This document shows positions 1 through 8,310 of a DNA stretch of 40,881 nucleotides, piece by piece. Numbering within the stretch: the stretch's first letter is position 1; each line of letters starts with the position of its first letter. The DNA comes from a bacterium (GTDB taxonomy: Bacteria > Bacillota > Clostridia > Lachnospirales > Lachnospiraceae). Below the pieces are notes generated by a model. It saw only the letters and a program-made list of their open reading frames with translations. It ran no database searches and was not told where the DNA came from. Made by a program: the position numbers and the translations under genes. The stretch is from contig JAUNJY010000038.1 of NCBI GenBank assembly GCA_030535455.1, forward strand, positions 1-40,881, written 5' to 3'.

Positions 1-40
1 GTAATACAATGTAGTATGAGACGAAAGGAGAGTGATATAA

Positions 41-1417
41 TTGAAATTATATCGTTTACTTGAAAGAATGGAATACAGTGTTCTTGCCGGTAATGCAGAT
101 CTTACGATTTCTACGATTGAACACGATTCCACCAAAGTTGTTAAGGACTCCGTCTTTGTCTGCATCAATGGAAACAAGATTGATGGACATGATTTAGTAA
201 ATGCGGCAATTGCAAGAGGTGCAACTGCGATTATCTCAGAACGTCAAATATTTGTACCAGATCATATTACAGTCATATTAGTCGGTAACACGAAGATTGC
301 CTTATCCTACATGGCAGCAGCCTATTACGGATATCCGGCAGAACAGCTAAAGACAGTCGGTATTACCGGCACCAAAGGAAAGTCAACGACATGCTGCATG
401 GTTCAGTCGCTGCTTAGTGCAGGAGGAATAAAGACCGGCGTGATTGACGAAAAGCAAGTGCTGCCTGCAAGGCAGGAACTAGACTCCTTGCTGCTTCATA
501 AACAGTTACGGGATATGGTGACGGAAGGCTATGAGGCAGTGGTGATAGAAGTATCAAGCAAAGCATGTAAGCAGTATAAGATGGCAGGGATTTCGTTTGA
601 TTATGGAGTGCTGACCAACATTGCAAGGGAACATATCGGCCCGAATGAACATGGCTCCTTTGAGGAGTATATTGAGTGTAAGGCACAACTATTTAGACAG
701 TGTAGAATTGGAATTGTAAATGCAGATTGTGAGAAACTGCCCGAGATTATGAAAAATCATAGCTGCCGAGTGGAGACCTATGGGAGACGGCAAAATGCAT
801 TATTGTATGCATATCAGCCGGTTCTTATGGAGAAAACAGGGTATCTGGGAAATCAGTTTTATGTAGGAGGAATCATGTGCTCCTGCTTTGAACTTTGGAT
901 GCCAGGGCTATTTAATATATATAATGCGCTTGCTTCAATACTGGTGGCAAGACATTTTATGATTACAGAAGAGACGATGAAACGTACCTTTGATAATCTT
1001 GTAATCAAAGGGTGTCAGGAAGCAGTGGTGTTATCGCCAAACTATACAGTGATTGTGGATTCATCCAACGACTTAAGAAGTGTTACAGAATTAATCAGTG
1101 CAGTAAAGGCGTACGTACCAAGGAGACTGGTATGTATCTATAATTGCGATCAGGCAATTAACCGGGTACATCGCTATGCAATCGGAAGAACCCTTGCAAT
1201 GAATGCGGATGAGATCGTAATCACCACCGACCATAAGGAAGATCAGATTTTAGAAGAGATTTCTTTAGGAATAACAGATTATGGTGGGACGCCTAAGAAT
1301 ATTCTGCATTCGATTGAAGCAATTAGCCATACGATTTTGAATGCCAAGGCAAAAGACATCATTTTGTATATTGGCAATAAAATAGAAATTAACCAAGAAA
1401 AGCTGGTTACGTTATAA
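41..1417 (+). CDS. MurE-like Mur ligase family protein (divergent paralogue)
   Basis: This 458-residue protein has the Mur ligase layout: an N-terminal UDP-binding-type domain (about 1-100), a central ATPase domain with P-loop GTKGKST at about 110-116, and a C-terminal domain. Residues 167-217 match the MurE core, including EVSS and the lysine region ECKAQLF that is carbamylated in the family. Two MurE signatures are altered. The DNPR amino-acid-selection motif is replaced by TTDHKED near 396, and the usual YAHTPD stretch reads VDSSNDLRSV near 340. It may therefore add a different amino acid, act on another substrate, or be a non-canonical paralogue. The start is TTG, chosen because AAAGGAG lies 10 bases upstream; no ATG fits better. 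It precedes murF by 36 bases, probably in one operon. Family membership is firm; calling it the true MurE is not. Confidence 0.8.
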   Translation: MKLYRLLERMEYSVLAGNADLTISTIEHDSTKVVKDSVFVCINGNKIDGHDLVNAAIARGATAIISERQIFVPDHITVILVGNTKIALSYMAAAYYGYPAEQLKTVGITGTKGKSTTCCMVQSLLSAGGIKTGVIDEKQVLPARQELDSLLLHKQLRDMVTEGYEAVVIEVSSKACKQYKMAGISFDYGVLTNIAREHIGPNEHGSFEEYIECKAQLFRQCRIGIVNADCEKLPEIMKNHSCRVETYGRRQNALLYAYQPVLMEKTGYLGNQFYVGGIMCSCFELWMPGLFNIYNALASILVARHFMITEETMKRTFDNLVIKGCQEAVVLSPNYTVIVDSSNDLRSVTELISAVKAYVPRRLVCIYNCDQAINRVHRYAIGRTLAMNADEIVITTDHKEDQILEEISLGITDYGGTPKNILHSIEAISHTILNAKAKDIILYIGNKIEINQEKLVTL

Positions 1418-1453
1418 ATAAATAGTCGAAAAAGACGAAAGGGTAGGTTTAAT

Positions 1454-2911
1454 ATGGAAGTACTAAGTATAAGAGAAGTAGTAAGTGCGGTAGGAGGAAG
1501 CGTGATTAGCGGACCAATGGAAGGTTCCATTACAGACGTTTCTACCAATTCAAGAGAAATTAAAGAAGGAACATTGTTTGTCCCAATCATCGGAGAACGA
1601 GTGGATGCCCATAAGTTTATCAAAGGCGCACTTGAATTAGGTGCAAGCGCAACTGTGACTTCAAGACCATTAAATGAAATCGAAGTAGTAGAAGGAAAGA
1701 CTTATATCTTAGTAGAAGATACATTACAGGCAATGCAAGACCTTGCCGCTTATTATAGAAGCAAATTTACTATTCCAGTAATCGGGGTTACAGGAAGCGT
1801 TGGCAAGACGACGACAAAAGAAATGATTGCAGCGGCCCTTGAGACAAAATTCAGTGTTTTAAAGACAGCAGGCAACATGAACAGTCAGGTGGGACTTCCT
1901 CTTACATTATTCAATATCGAGAATAGCCATGATGTGGCAGTAATCGAAATGGGCATGAGTATCGAGGGAGAAATGGAGAACCTTGTAAAAATTGCAAAGC
2001 CTACCATGGCAGTTATGACAAACATTGGCGTATCCCATATTGGCCAGCTAGGAAGCAAGGAAAACATCCGTCGTGAAAAATGCAATATCATCAATGCATA
2101 TGCAGAGTATAAAGAAGGCAGCCTTTATGTAAATGGAAACGACCCATTGTTACATGAAGTGGTAGAAGAGCAAAAAGGCGAAAAGACAATTGATTTAAGA
2201 GAAGAAACAAAGAAAGCATTAGCATATACTTCTGTTTATTCCTTTGGTACAAACGAAGATGCATGTTTTAGAGCAACTGACATCGTGTTCAAAGGAACAG
2301 AGACAACATTTACGTATGCTAGCAAGGAAGAAGGAAAAGAGTGCAAAGAACAAATCAAGCTTAGCGTATTAGGTGAGCATAATGTTATGAACGCATGTGT
2401 AGCCTTAGGCGTGGCTTCCAAGTTAGGAATTACAGCTGATGTGGCAAAGGCAGGACTTTATAGCTACCAGCCTATTGCAATGCGTGGTCAAATTGAAGAA
2501 GTAAATGGCGTTACGCTAATCGATGATTCTTATAACTCCAGTCCAGACTCCATGAAGAGCGGTCTAAAAGTATTATTTGCAATGGAAAACAAACGTGTAT
2601 TTGCAGTGTTTGCAGATGTATTGGAACTTGGTGAAGATTCTAAGAAACTACATTACCAAGTAGGTGAGTTTATTGCAGAGGAAGCAAAAGACGGCAATAA
2701 AGTAGATGGAATTATCACGATTGGTACGGAAGCAAAAGCAATATCTGATGCTGTCGTAGATGCAAAGCTTGACATGATTGTGAAACATTGCAATAATAAC
2801 CAAGAAGCAGTAGAGGCGATTAAGAGCGTGATGGAACCGGGAGATGCATATCTGATCAAAGGTTCTAGAGGCATGCATACAGACGAAATCGTAGCAGAAT
2901 TAAAGAAGTAA
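1454..2911 (+). CDS. murF: UDP-N-acetylmuramoyl-tripeptide--D-alanyl-D-alanine ligase MurF
   Basis: MurF adds D-Ala-D-Ala to the UDP-MurNAc-tripeptide in the cytoplasm, the last soluble step of peptidoglycan precursor synthesis. The 485 residues are a normal MurF length. The ATP-binding loop GVTGSVGKTTTKE is at 111-123, followed by NMNSQVGLP, the EMGMSIEGEM segment, the TNIGVSHIGQLGS stretch and the late DDSYNSSPDSM motif, all typical of MurF rather than MurC, MurD or MurE. The start is ATG preceded by an AAAGGGTAGG ribosome site. It follows the MurE-like gene closely, and a hairpin at 2941-2980 separates it from priA. Confidence 0.96.
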   Translation: MEVLSIREVVSAVGGSVISGPMEGSITDVSTNSREIKEGTLFVPIIGERVDAHKFIKGALELGASATVTSRPLNEIEVVEGKTYILVEDTLQAMQDLAAYYRSKFTIPVIGVTGSVGKTTTKEMIAAALETKFSVLKTAGNMNSQVGLPLTLFNIENSHDVAVIEMGMSIEGEMENLVKIAKPTMAVMTNIGVSHIGQLGSKENIRREKCNIINAYAEYKEGSLYVNGNDPLLHEVVEEQKGEKTIDLREETKKALAYTSVYSFGTNEDACFRATDIVFKGTETTFTYASKEEGKECKEQIKLSVLGEHNVMNACVALGVASKLGITADVAKAGLYSYQPIAMRGQIEEVNGVTLIDDSYNSSPDSMKSGLKVLFAMENKRVFAVFADVLELGEDSKKLHYQVGEFIAEEAKDGNKVDGIITIGTEAKAISDAVVDAKLDMIVKHCNNNQEAVEAIKSVMEPGDAYLIKGSRGMHTDEIVAELKK

Positions 2912-2940
2912 TTAACTATAAAATAGAAAGATTATAAAGA

Positions 2941-2980
2941 GGCTGACGCAAAAGTAGAGGTTACTCCTTTTGTGCCAGCC
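2941..2980 (+). terminator. Hairpin between murF and priA, probable terminator
   Basis: The arms 2941-2954 (GGCTGACGCAAAAG) and 2967-2980 (CTTTTGTGCCAGCC) pair over 14 positions with one wobble and one mismatch. A further GAG/CTC pairing closes a small loop inside. The tail (TTACTTATC) is only weakly T-rich, so it may attenuate rather than stop transcription. It ends 39 bases before the priA start. Confidence 0.55.
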
Positions 2981-3019
2981 TTACTTATCAAAAATACACA
3001 AAAAAAGGAGGTGCAGTGT

Positions 3020-5266
3020 ATGATATTTGCAGATATTATAGTAGATATTTCTCATGAGAACATTGATAAGTCATATCAATATGCTGTGCCAGAAGAACTG
3101 GAACAAGAAGTAGAGATTGGTGCCTTGGTAGAGATACCATTTGGCAAGGGAAATAACAAGAGAAAAGGGTATATCGTAGGTCTGGGAACAGAAGCTAAGT
3201 TTCCGGTAGAACGTATGAAGCCGATTTATGGCTTGGTAAAAGGAAGCCTTGTCATTGAATCACAGCTGATTGCTTTGGCATATTGGATCAAGGATAATTA
3301 TGGTGCAACCATGAACGATGCGCTTCGGACAGTTATTCCCATTAAGAAAAGTGTAAAGACACAGGAAAAGCGATATATTCATCTGATCATTGGACTAGAA
3401 GAAGCAAGGGCTAAGTTAGATGAGTTCTTAAGAAAGCATAATACGGCAAGAGCAAGGCTGCTTGGAGAATTAATGGATCAGACAACGATGGACTACGAGA
3501 CAGCAATCCATAAGTTAAAGATCAGTCGTCCGACCATTGCAGATCTTCAGAAAATGGGAATTATTACGGTTTCTAGTGAGGTGAAATACCGTAATCCGGT
3601 TAAGAATTTAAAACAAGAAGAGTTCTATCTTAAGTTAAATGAACAGCAAGAAGAAATTGCATCCTCCATTAAAGGTGAATTCAATATGGGCATTCGAAGG
3701 ACTTATTTAATCCACGGAATTACAGGAAGTGGAAAGACAGAAGTCTATATGGATATTATCGCAGAGGTGATCAAACAGAAGAAACAAGTCATTATGCTGA
3801 TACCGGAGATTGCGCTTACGTATCAGACTGTAATGCGTTTCTATAAGAGATTTGGAGACCGCGTTTCTATCTTAAATTCAAGGATGTCCCATGGAGAACG
3901 TTTTGACCAGTATACGAGAGCGAAAAATGGAGAAATCGACATTATGATTGGTCCAAGATCTGCGCTGTTTACTCCATTTGACAACTTAGGAATGATCATT
4001 ATCGATGAGGAACACGAGGGCAGCTATAAAAGCGAGATGCCACCAAAATATCATGCGAGGGAAGTGGCAATCGAGCGTGCAAGGCTTACCAATGCTTCCG
4101 TTGTATTAGGTTCTGCAACTCCATCTGTGGATGCCTACAAGAAGGCAATGGACGGTGAGTACAAACTGTTTGAGTTAAATGCAAGGGCAGGACAAGGTAG
4201 TCTTCCTACAGTTTATATTGCTGATCTTCGTGAGGAGTTAAAGGCTCATAATAAATCAATCTTTTCTAGAAAGTTAAAGGCATTGATGCAGGACCGCTTA
4301 GAGAAAAAAGAGCAGATCATGTTATTTATCAATCGCCGAGGCTATGCTGGCTTTGTATCTTGCAGGGCATGTGGCCATGTAATGAACTGTCCACATTGTG
4401 ATATCTCATTAACCAGCCATACAAATGGGAAGTTAGTCTGTCATTATTGCGGATATGAAGAATATAAGCCAAAGAATTGTCCAAGCTGTGGTTCCCCTTA
4501 TATTGCAGCATTTGGTACGGGTACTCAGAAAGTGGAGGAATATGTCCATAAAGAGTTTCCGACAGCCAGAGTGCTTCGAATGGATACGGACACGACCAGT
4601 GGAAAAGACGGACATGAAAAAATATTAGCAGCATTTGCAAATCATCAGGCAGATATCCTGGTAGGAACACAGATGATTGTAAAAGGACATGATTTTAAGG
4701 ATGTAACCTTGGTTGGCGTCATTGCAGCAGATTTATCCTTATATGCATCCGACTACCGTGCAGCAGAACGTACATTTGAACTGTTGGCACAGGCAGCAGG
4801 AAGAGCAGGACGTGGGGAAAAGCCAGGAGAGGTCGTAATCCAGACCTACAATCCGGATCATTATAGCGTAGTGGCGGCAGCAAAAAATGATTATAAGGAA
4901 TTTTATGATCAGGAAATCAGCTATCGTAATATGGTGAAATATCCGCCATGTTCTAATATCTTAGCAGTGCTTTTGACATCAAAGAAGGAACAGGTGGTAG
5001 TTCAGGCAAGCAAGCTGCTTGGCGGGGCGGTATCCACACAGTTTGCCTATTTAAATGAGGAGACAGAAGTACTTAAGGTAATTGGCCCGGCAAAGGCTAA
5101 TCTATCAAAGGTAAATGACGTGTTTCGTTATGTGATCCATTTAAAATGTGAAGATTATGACTTGTTAAAGCAAGTGAAGAATTATATGGAAGGTTTTGTG
5201 CAGTATTCAGAGTACTTTAAATATTGCAGTGTGCAGTATGACTTTAATCCTATGAATGGATATTAA
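3020..5266 (+). CDS. priA: Primosomal protein N' (replication restart helicase PriA)
   Basis: PriA is a 3'-5' superfamily-2 DNA helicase that recognises stalled forks and starts primosome reassembly. The 748 residues include an N-terminal DNA-binding domain, a Walker A motif GITGSGKT at about 233-240, a DEEH Walker B box at 329-332 and a zinc-binding insert with four CxxC pairs between 448 and 490, all intact. The reading frame is open back to 2972, but I place the start at the ATG at 3020. A strong AAGGAGGTG site lies just before it, and the protein then begins with the usual FADIIVDI segment. In many Firmicutes priA stands next to def; here about 11.7 kb of other genes intervene. Confidence 0.96.
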   Translation: MIFADIIVDISHENIDKSYQYAVPEELEQEVEIGALVEIPFGKGNNKRKGYIVGLGTEAKFPVERMKPIYGLVKGSLVIESQLIALAYWIKDNYGATMNDALRTVIPIKKSVKTQEKRYIHLIIGLEEARAKLDEFLRKHNTARARLLGELMDQTTMDYETAIHKLKISRPTIADLQKMGIITVSSEVKYRNPVKNLKQEEFYLKLNEQQEEIASSIKGEFNMGIRRTYLIHGITGSGKTEVYMDIIAEVIKQKKQVIMLIPEIALTYQTVMRFYKRFGDRVSILNSRMSHGERFDQYTRAKNGEIDIMIGPRSALFTPFDNLGMIIIDEEHEGSYKSEMPPKYHAREVAIERARLTNASVVLGSATPSVDAYKKAMDGEYKLFELNARAGQGSLPTVYIADLREELKAHNKSIFSRKLKALMQDRLEKKEQIMLFINRRGYAGFVSCRACGHVMNCPHCDISLTSHTNGKLVCHYCGYEEYKPKNCPSCGSPYIAAFGTGTQKVEEYVHKEFPTARVLRMDTDTTSGKDGHEKILAAFANHQADILVGTQMIVKGHDFKDVTLVGVIAADLSLYASDYRAAERTFELLAQAAGRAGRGEKPGEVVIQTYNPDHYSVVAAAKNDYKEFYDQEISYRNMVKYPPCSNILAVLLTSKKEQVVVQASKLLGGAVSTQFAYLNEETEVLKVIGPAKANLSKVNDVFRYVIHLKCEDYDLLKQVKNYMEGFVQYSEYFKYCSVQYDFNPMNGY

Positions 5267-5300
5267 TAGAAGCTTTAAGATTTAACTTACGGAGGAATTC

Positions 5301-5690
5301 ATGACAAAAGGACAATTAGAAGCAAAAATTAGTGAAATTGTTAGTAAATTTGAAGTAGTATATCTTGGGAAGGGGCCAAAATCCATACGTACTTATATTC
5401 TGGGGGATATGATTGTAATACGTATGGTAAGTTTTTTAAGCCATTCCGATAAAAAGTTAGCAAGCACTCCTCAGGGTATTGGATTATACAAGGAAGTGCA
5501 GACCCATCTGTTTGAAGAGGGACAGCAGGTGCTGTCACAGATGCTGAAGGATTCCATTGCAATCAATATTGCAAGCACCCATATGGACATCAGCACCAAA
5601 ACCGGAGAAAAGGTAATTGTTCTCACATTAAAGGAAGATTTGGAAGAAATGATAAAAAATGAGACCAGTGTCTCGGTTTTTCATTCATAA
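5301..5690 (+). CDS. DUF2294 / MpsC-family protein
   Basis: A 129-residue soluble protein without signal peptide or membrane helix. The pattern GKGPKSIRTYILGDMIVIRMVS at about 24-45, followed by ASTHMDISTKTGEKVIVLTL near 101-120, is what I recall for the DUF2294 family. That family is also called MpsC after a staphylococcal locus linked to inorganic-carbon or membrane-potential functions. The molecular role here cannot be read from sequence. The ATG has a clear GGAGGAATTC ribosome site and lies 34 bases after priA. The last codons lie inside a hairpin plus T-run (5661-5681), so the terminator overlaps the coding end. Confidence 0.75.
   Translation: MTKGQLEAKISEIVSKFEVVYLGKGPKSIRTYILGDMIVIRMVSFLSHSDKKLASTPQGIGLYKEVQTHLFEEGQQVLSQMLKDSIAINIASTHMDISTKTGEKVIVLTLKEDLEEMIKNETSVSVFHS
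5661..5681 (+). terminator. Terminator embedded in the 3' end of the DUF2294-type gene
   Basis: GAGAC (5661-5665) pairs with GTCTC (5670-5674) across a CAGT loop and is followed by GGTTTTT. The preceding run of A can pair with the T-run and lengthen the stem. It lies before the TAA at 5688-5690, so the signal is part of the reading frame. Confidence 0.55.
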
Positions 5691-5744
5691 CCATGCAAAA
5701 AGTGTGAACAATAGCGCAAAATGACGAGAAAGGTCACTTTAACA

Positions 5745-5773
5745 TTGACAAAATGTAAATATTTCGCTAAACT
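5745..5773 (+). promoter_or_regulatory. Promoter for the DUF4914-type gene and its leader
   Basis: A perfect -35 TTGACA (5745-5750) is followed by a 17-base spacer and TAAACT (5768-5773). Transcription would begin near 5780 and produce a leader of about 400 bases before the next gene. Confidence 0.65.
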
Positions 5774-5799
5774 CTATTCAAGCAAACAAAAGTAATTAG

Positions 5800-5999
5800 G
5801 CGGGCAAGAGAAGCATTGAGCTGCCGTGGCAGTGAAGATGAAGCTCAAACCATTCTTGTTTCTTGGATTTGCAATATTTACGAAGTTAGAATTACATTTT
5901 GAACAATCATTGAAGTTTATATAAAGAGGAAGACAATGCAAACTAGCGGTGCTAGGTTGTCCGTAAGCCGATATCCATTACAGGGGTATCGGTTTTTTT
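5800..5999 (+). promoter_or_regulatory. Structured leader RNA ending in an intrinsic terminator (riboswitch/attenuator candidate)
   Basis: The 493-base gap between 5691 and 6183 has no convincing gene but contains ordered secondary structure. TTGAGC (5816-5821) pairs with GCTCAA (5843-5848) around a small TGCCGTGGCA hairpin. CAAGA (5805-5809) pairs with TCTTG (5854-5858) outside it. A second element at 5932-5961 has GACAA/TTGTC enclosing CTAGC/GCTAG. The terminator at 5968-5999 follows directly. This is the layout of a metabolite-sensing leader or attenuator. I could not match it to a riboswitch class I know, and I did not find an obvious antiterminator pairing. Confidence 0.5.
5968..5999 (+). 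terminator. Intrinsic terminator at the end of the leader
   Basis: CCGATATCC (5968-5976) pairs with GGGTATCGG-type sequence (5984-5992), nine pairs with one wobble, followed by seven T (5993-5999). It lies 184 bases upstream of the next start codon, so it would control read-through into that gene. Confidence 0.8.
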
Positions 6000-6183
6000 G
6001 TTAAAAGAAAGGAAAATCCATGTGAAAATTTCTATTATTTAACAAAACGTCTGAAGAGAAGCTTGATTCATATAAACGACTAAACATCTACGAAAAGAAA
6101 CCAGTAAATGACAAGAGGTAGTACAAGATGAATTCGACAAAAGAAGTAAATACACAAAGCAATGGTGAAGAAAGGAGATTATT

Positions 6184-8061
6184 ATGTTTGAAATGCTAAG
6201 TAAATTTAATTTAACAAAAGATGTGGAAGCGATGCTATCCAATAGCAAGTCTTTAACATTCCCAAAAACAAGAGAAGAATTGATCCGAATTTCTTTCGGA
6301 CATGATCAACTCGATAACTATGAAGTAGCCTATGAAGTAGAGGGCAAAGGTAAGGTAGTGGAAGCTACTGTTACTAGATGTAAGAATGGTGTAGTTGTAA
6401 ATTATCCAGAAGACTATATGAGAAGAAGAGATCCTGACTGTATGGTGATCGGAGATGATAAAGCAACTGATAAACCGAAATACATAGAACGTTTCGGTAA
6501 GAAGTTTAACAGTGTCAGAAAAGAAACGTTGGAATGGTTAAAAGGCCAAGAACTTATTGTAATGCCATTTATGTCAGGTGGCGAGCAATACGGCTATGAA
6601 TCATTATTAATCGTTCCTAAAAATGCAGCATTTTTCGCATGTGGTTTGGCAGACATGCAAGGCTTTTTAAGCATGGATGAAATTGAGGAAGGATTTACTC
6701 CAAGAGCAATCGTATTTGCAGCACCTCCATTCCGTCATACTCATTTTAAAGGACGCCAGGTGGTTGTACACAATCGTACAGAATTAGTTCATGAAGTATA
6801 CGCTTATAACTTATATCCAGGTCCAAGTGCGAAAAAAGGAATTTATTCCGTATTATTAAATATCGGTGAAGAAGAAGGCTGGGTAACTTGCCATGCTTCT
6901 GCAGTAAAGGTAATCACACCATACGATAATGAAATCGTTGTAATGCATGAAGGTGCTTCTGGCGGCGGTAAAAGTGAAATGCTTGAGCCAATCCACAGAG
7001 AAATGGATAACAGAATTTGTATGGCAAGAAATACGAAGACTGGTGAAAAGACTTATCTTGAGTTAAGTGAAACATGTGAACTTCGTCCAGTAACGGATGA
7101 CATGGCAATCTGTCACAGCGCGATGCAGACAGACAGCAACAAATTAGTTCTTATGGATGCAGAAGCAGGCTGGTTCTTACGTGTGGACAACATTACAAAT
7201 TACGGCAGTGCTCCTAGTATTGAAAAAAACATTATCCAGCCAAAAGAACAGTTAGTATTCTTTAACATGGATGGTACTCCAAAAGCAACCTGTCTTCCTT
7301 GGGAACATATCATGGACTCAACAGGAAAACCATGTCCTAACCCACGTGTAATCTTACCACGTGCTTCTGTGAAAGATATTGTAAATGAACCAGTGGAAGT
7401 CGATGTAAGAAGCTTTGGGGTTAGAATGCCACCAAGTACCAAAGATAAACCAAACTATGGTATCATGGGTATTTGCCACATCCTTCCGCCAGCACTTGCT
7501 TGGTTATGGAGATTAGTAGCTCCACGTGGCTACAACAATCCTAGTATCATTGACTCCAAAGGCATGAGTAGTGAAGGTGTTGGTTCTTACTGGCCATTTG
7601 CTACTGGTAAGAAAGTCACACAGGCAAACTTGTTATTAGAACAGATTAAAAATGCTTCTTCAACAAGATATGTGTTAATTCCTAACCAGCATATTGGTGC
7701 TTATGAAGTAGGATTTATGCCACAATGGATTGCAAGAGAATATATTGCAAGACGTGGTGGTGCCAAATTCAAGCCAGGTCATTTAAAACATTCCCGTCTT
7801 CCTCTTTTAGGATACTGCTTAGAATCCTTAAAGATTGACGGACAATATATCCGCCGTGCATTCCTTCAGCCAGAAACTCAATCTGAGTTAGGAGAAGAAG
7901 GTTACGATGCAGGTGCAAAAATCTTAACAGATTTCTTTAAAGAAGAATTACAACAATTCTTAACAGAAGACTTAGATCCATTAGGACGTCAAATCATCGA
8001 ATGTTTCATGAATGATGGAACACTTGAAGATTACCTTGACTTAATTCCAATGCGCTTCTAA
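6184..8061 (+). CDS. Large P-loop protein, probable DUF4914 family (PEPCK-like nucleotide-binding site)
   Basis: A 625-residue soluble protein with no signal peptide. A glycine-rich nucleotide loop, GASGGGKS at 257-264, lies after a long N-terminal half. It resembles the kinase-1 P-loop of phosphoenolpyruvate carboxykinase-type enzymes. Downstream, MDAEAGWF, the GTPKATCLPWEH segment and GIMGICHILPPALAWLWRL are family-like blocks that I associate with DUF4914, a family of about this size in Clostridia and Bacteroides. No reaction can be assigned. The start is ATG after AAAGGAGATT. The gene is transcribed alone behind a structured leader and followed by a hairpin at 8078-8114. Its codon choice looks biased toward frequent codons, compatible with high expression. 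Family name moderately sure, function unknown. Confidence 0.65.
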   Translation: MFEMLSKFNLTKDVEAMLSNSKSLTFPKTREELIRISFGHDQLDNYEVAYEVEGKGKVVEATVTRCKNGVVVNYPEDYMRRRDPDCMVIGDDKATDKPKYIERFGKKFNSVRKETLEWLKGQELIVMPFMSGGEQYGYESLLIVPKNAAFFACGLADMQGFLSMDEIEEGFTPRAIVFAAPPFRHTHFKGRQVVVHNRTELVHEVYAYNLYPGPSAKKGIYSVLLNIGEEEGWVTCHASAVKVITPYDNEIVVMHEGASGGGKSEMLEPIHREMDNRICMARNTKTGEKTYLELSETCELRPVTDDMAICHSAMQTDSNKLVLMDAEAGWFLRVDNITNYGSAPSIEKNIIQPKEQLVFFNMDGTPKATCLPWEHIMDSTGKPCPNPRVILPRASVKDIVNEPVEVDVRSFGVRMPPSTKDKPNYGIMGICHILPPALAWLWRLVAPRGYNNPSIIDSKGMSSEGVGSYWPFATGKKVTQANLLLEQIKNASSTRYVLIPNQHIGAYEVGFMPQWIAREYIARRGGAKFKPGHLKHSRLPLLGYCLESLKIDGQYIRRAFLQPETQSELGEEGYDAGAKILTDFFKEELQQFLTEDLDPLGRQIIECFMNDGTLEDYLDLIPMRF

Positions 8062-8077
8062 TATAATGCAATACATT

Positions 8078-8114
8078 CGGAGAGCACCCGGCACATATCG
8101 CCGAGTGCTCTCCG
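8078..8114 (+). terminator. Strong hairpin after the DUF4914-type gene
   Basis: CGGAGAGCACCCGGC (8078-8092) pairs with GCCGAGTGCTCTCCG (8100-8114) with a single mismatch and a seven-base loop. The tail CTTGTCCG is not a good T-run, so it may work as an mRNA 3' stabiliser or an imperfect terminator. Confidence 0.6.
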
Positions 8115-8226
8115 CTTGTCCGTAAAATCGGCAAGAAAATAATACATACATTCTTATAATAAATCTTATAAAATTCTTAAGACTATTATGGAAAAATTAA
8201 TAATACATCCGATAGCGATTTTTGTC

Positions 8227-8255
8227 TTGCAAGAAAGAAAAGGTTAGAGTAAAAT
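8227..8255 (+). promoter_or_regulatory. Promoter of the first LCP gene
   Basis: TTGCAA (8227-8232), a 17-base spacer and TAAAAT (8250-8255) place transcription start near 8262, about 50 bases before the ATG at 8311. The rest of the 249-base gap 8062-8310 holds only the hairpin above and AT-rich sequence. Confidence 0.5.
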
Positions 8256-8310
8256 AGAAAAATGTTATAAAACAGAACAAAATAAAATATAGAGGGGATA
8301 CATAGAGAAT

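Noticed and set aside
5800-5999. Assignment to c-di-GMP, c-di-AMP, THF, guanidine or fluoride riboswitches
   Set aside because: I compared remembered consensus motifs for these and found no convincing match, so the class is left open.
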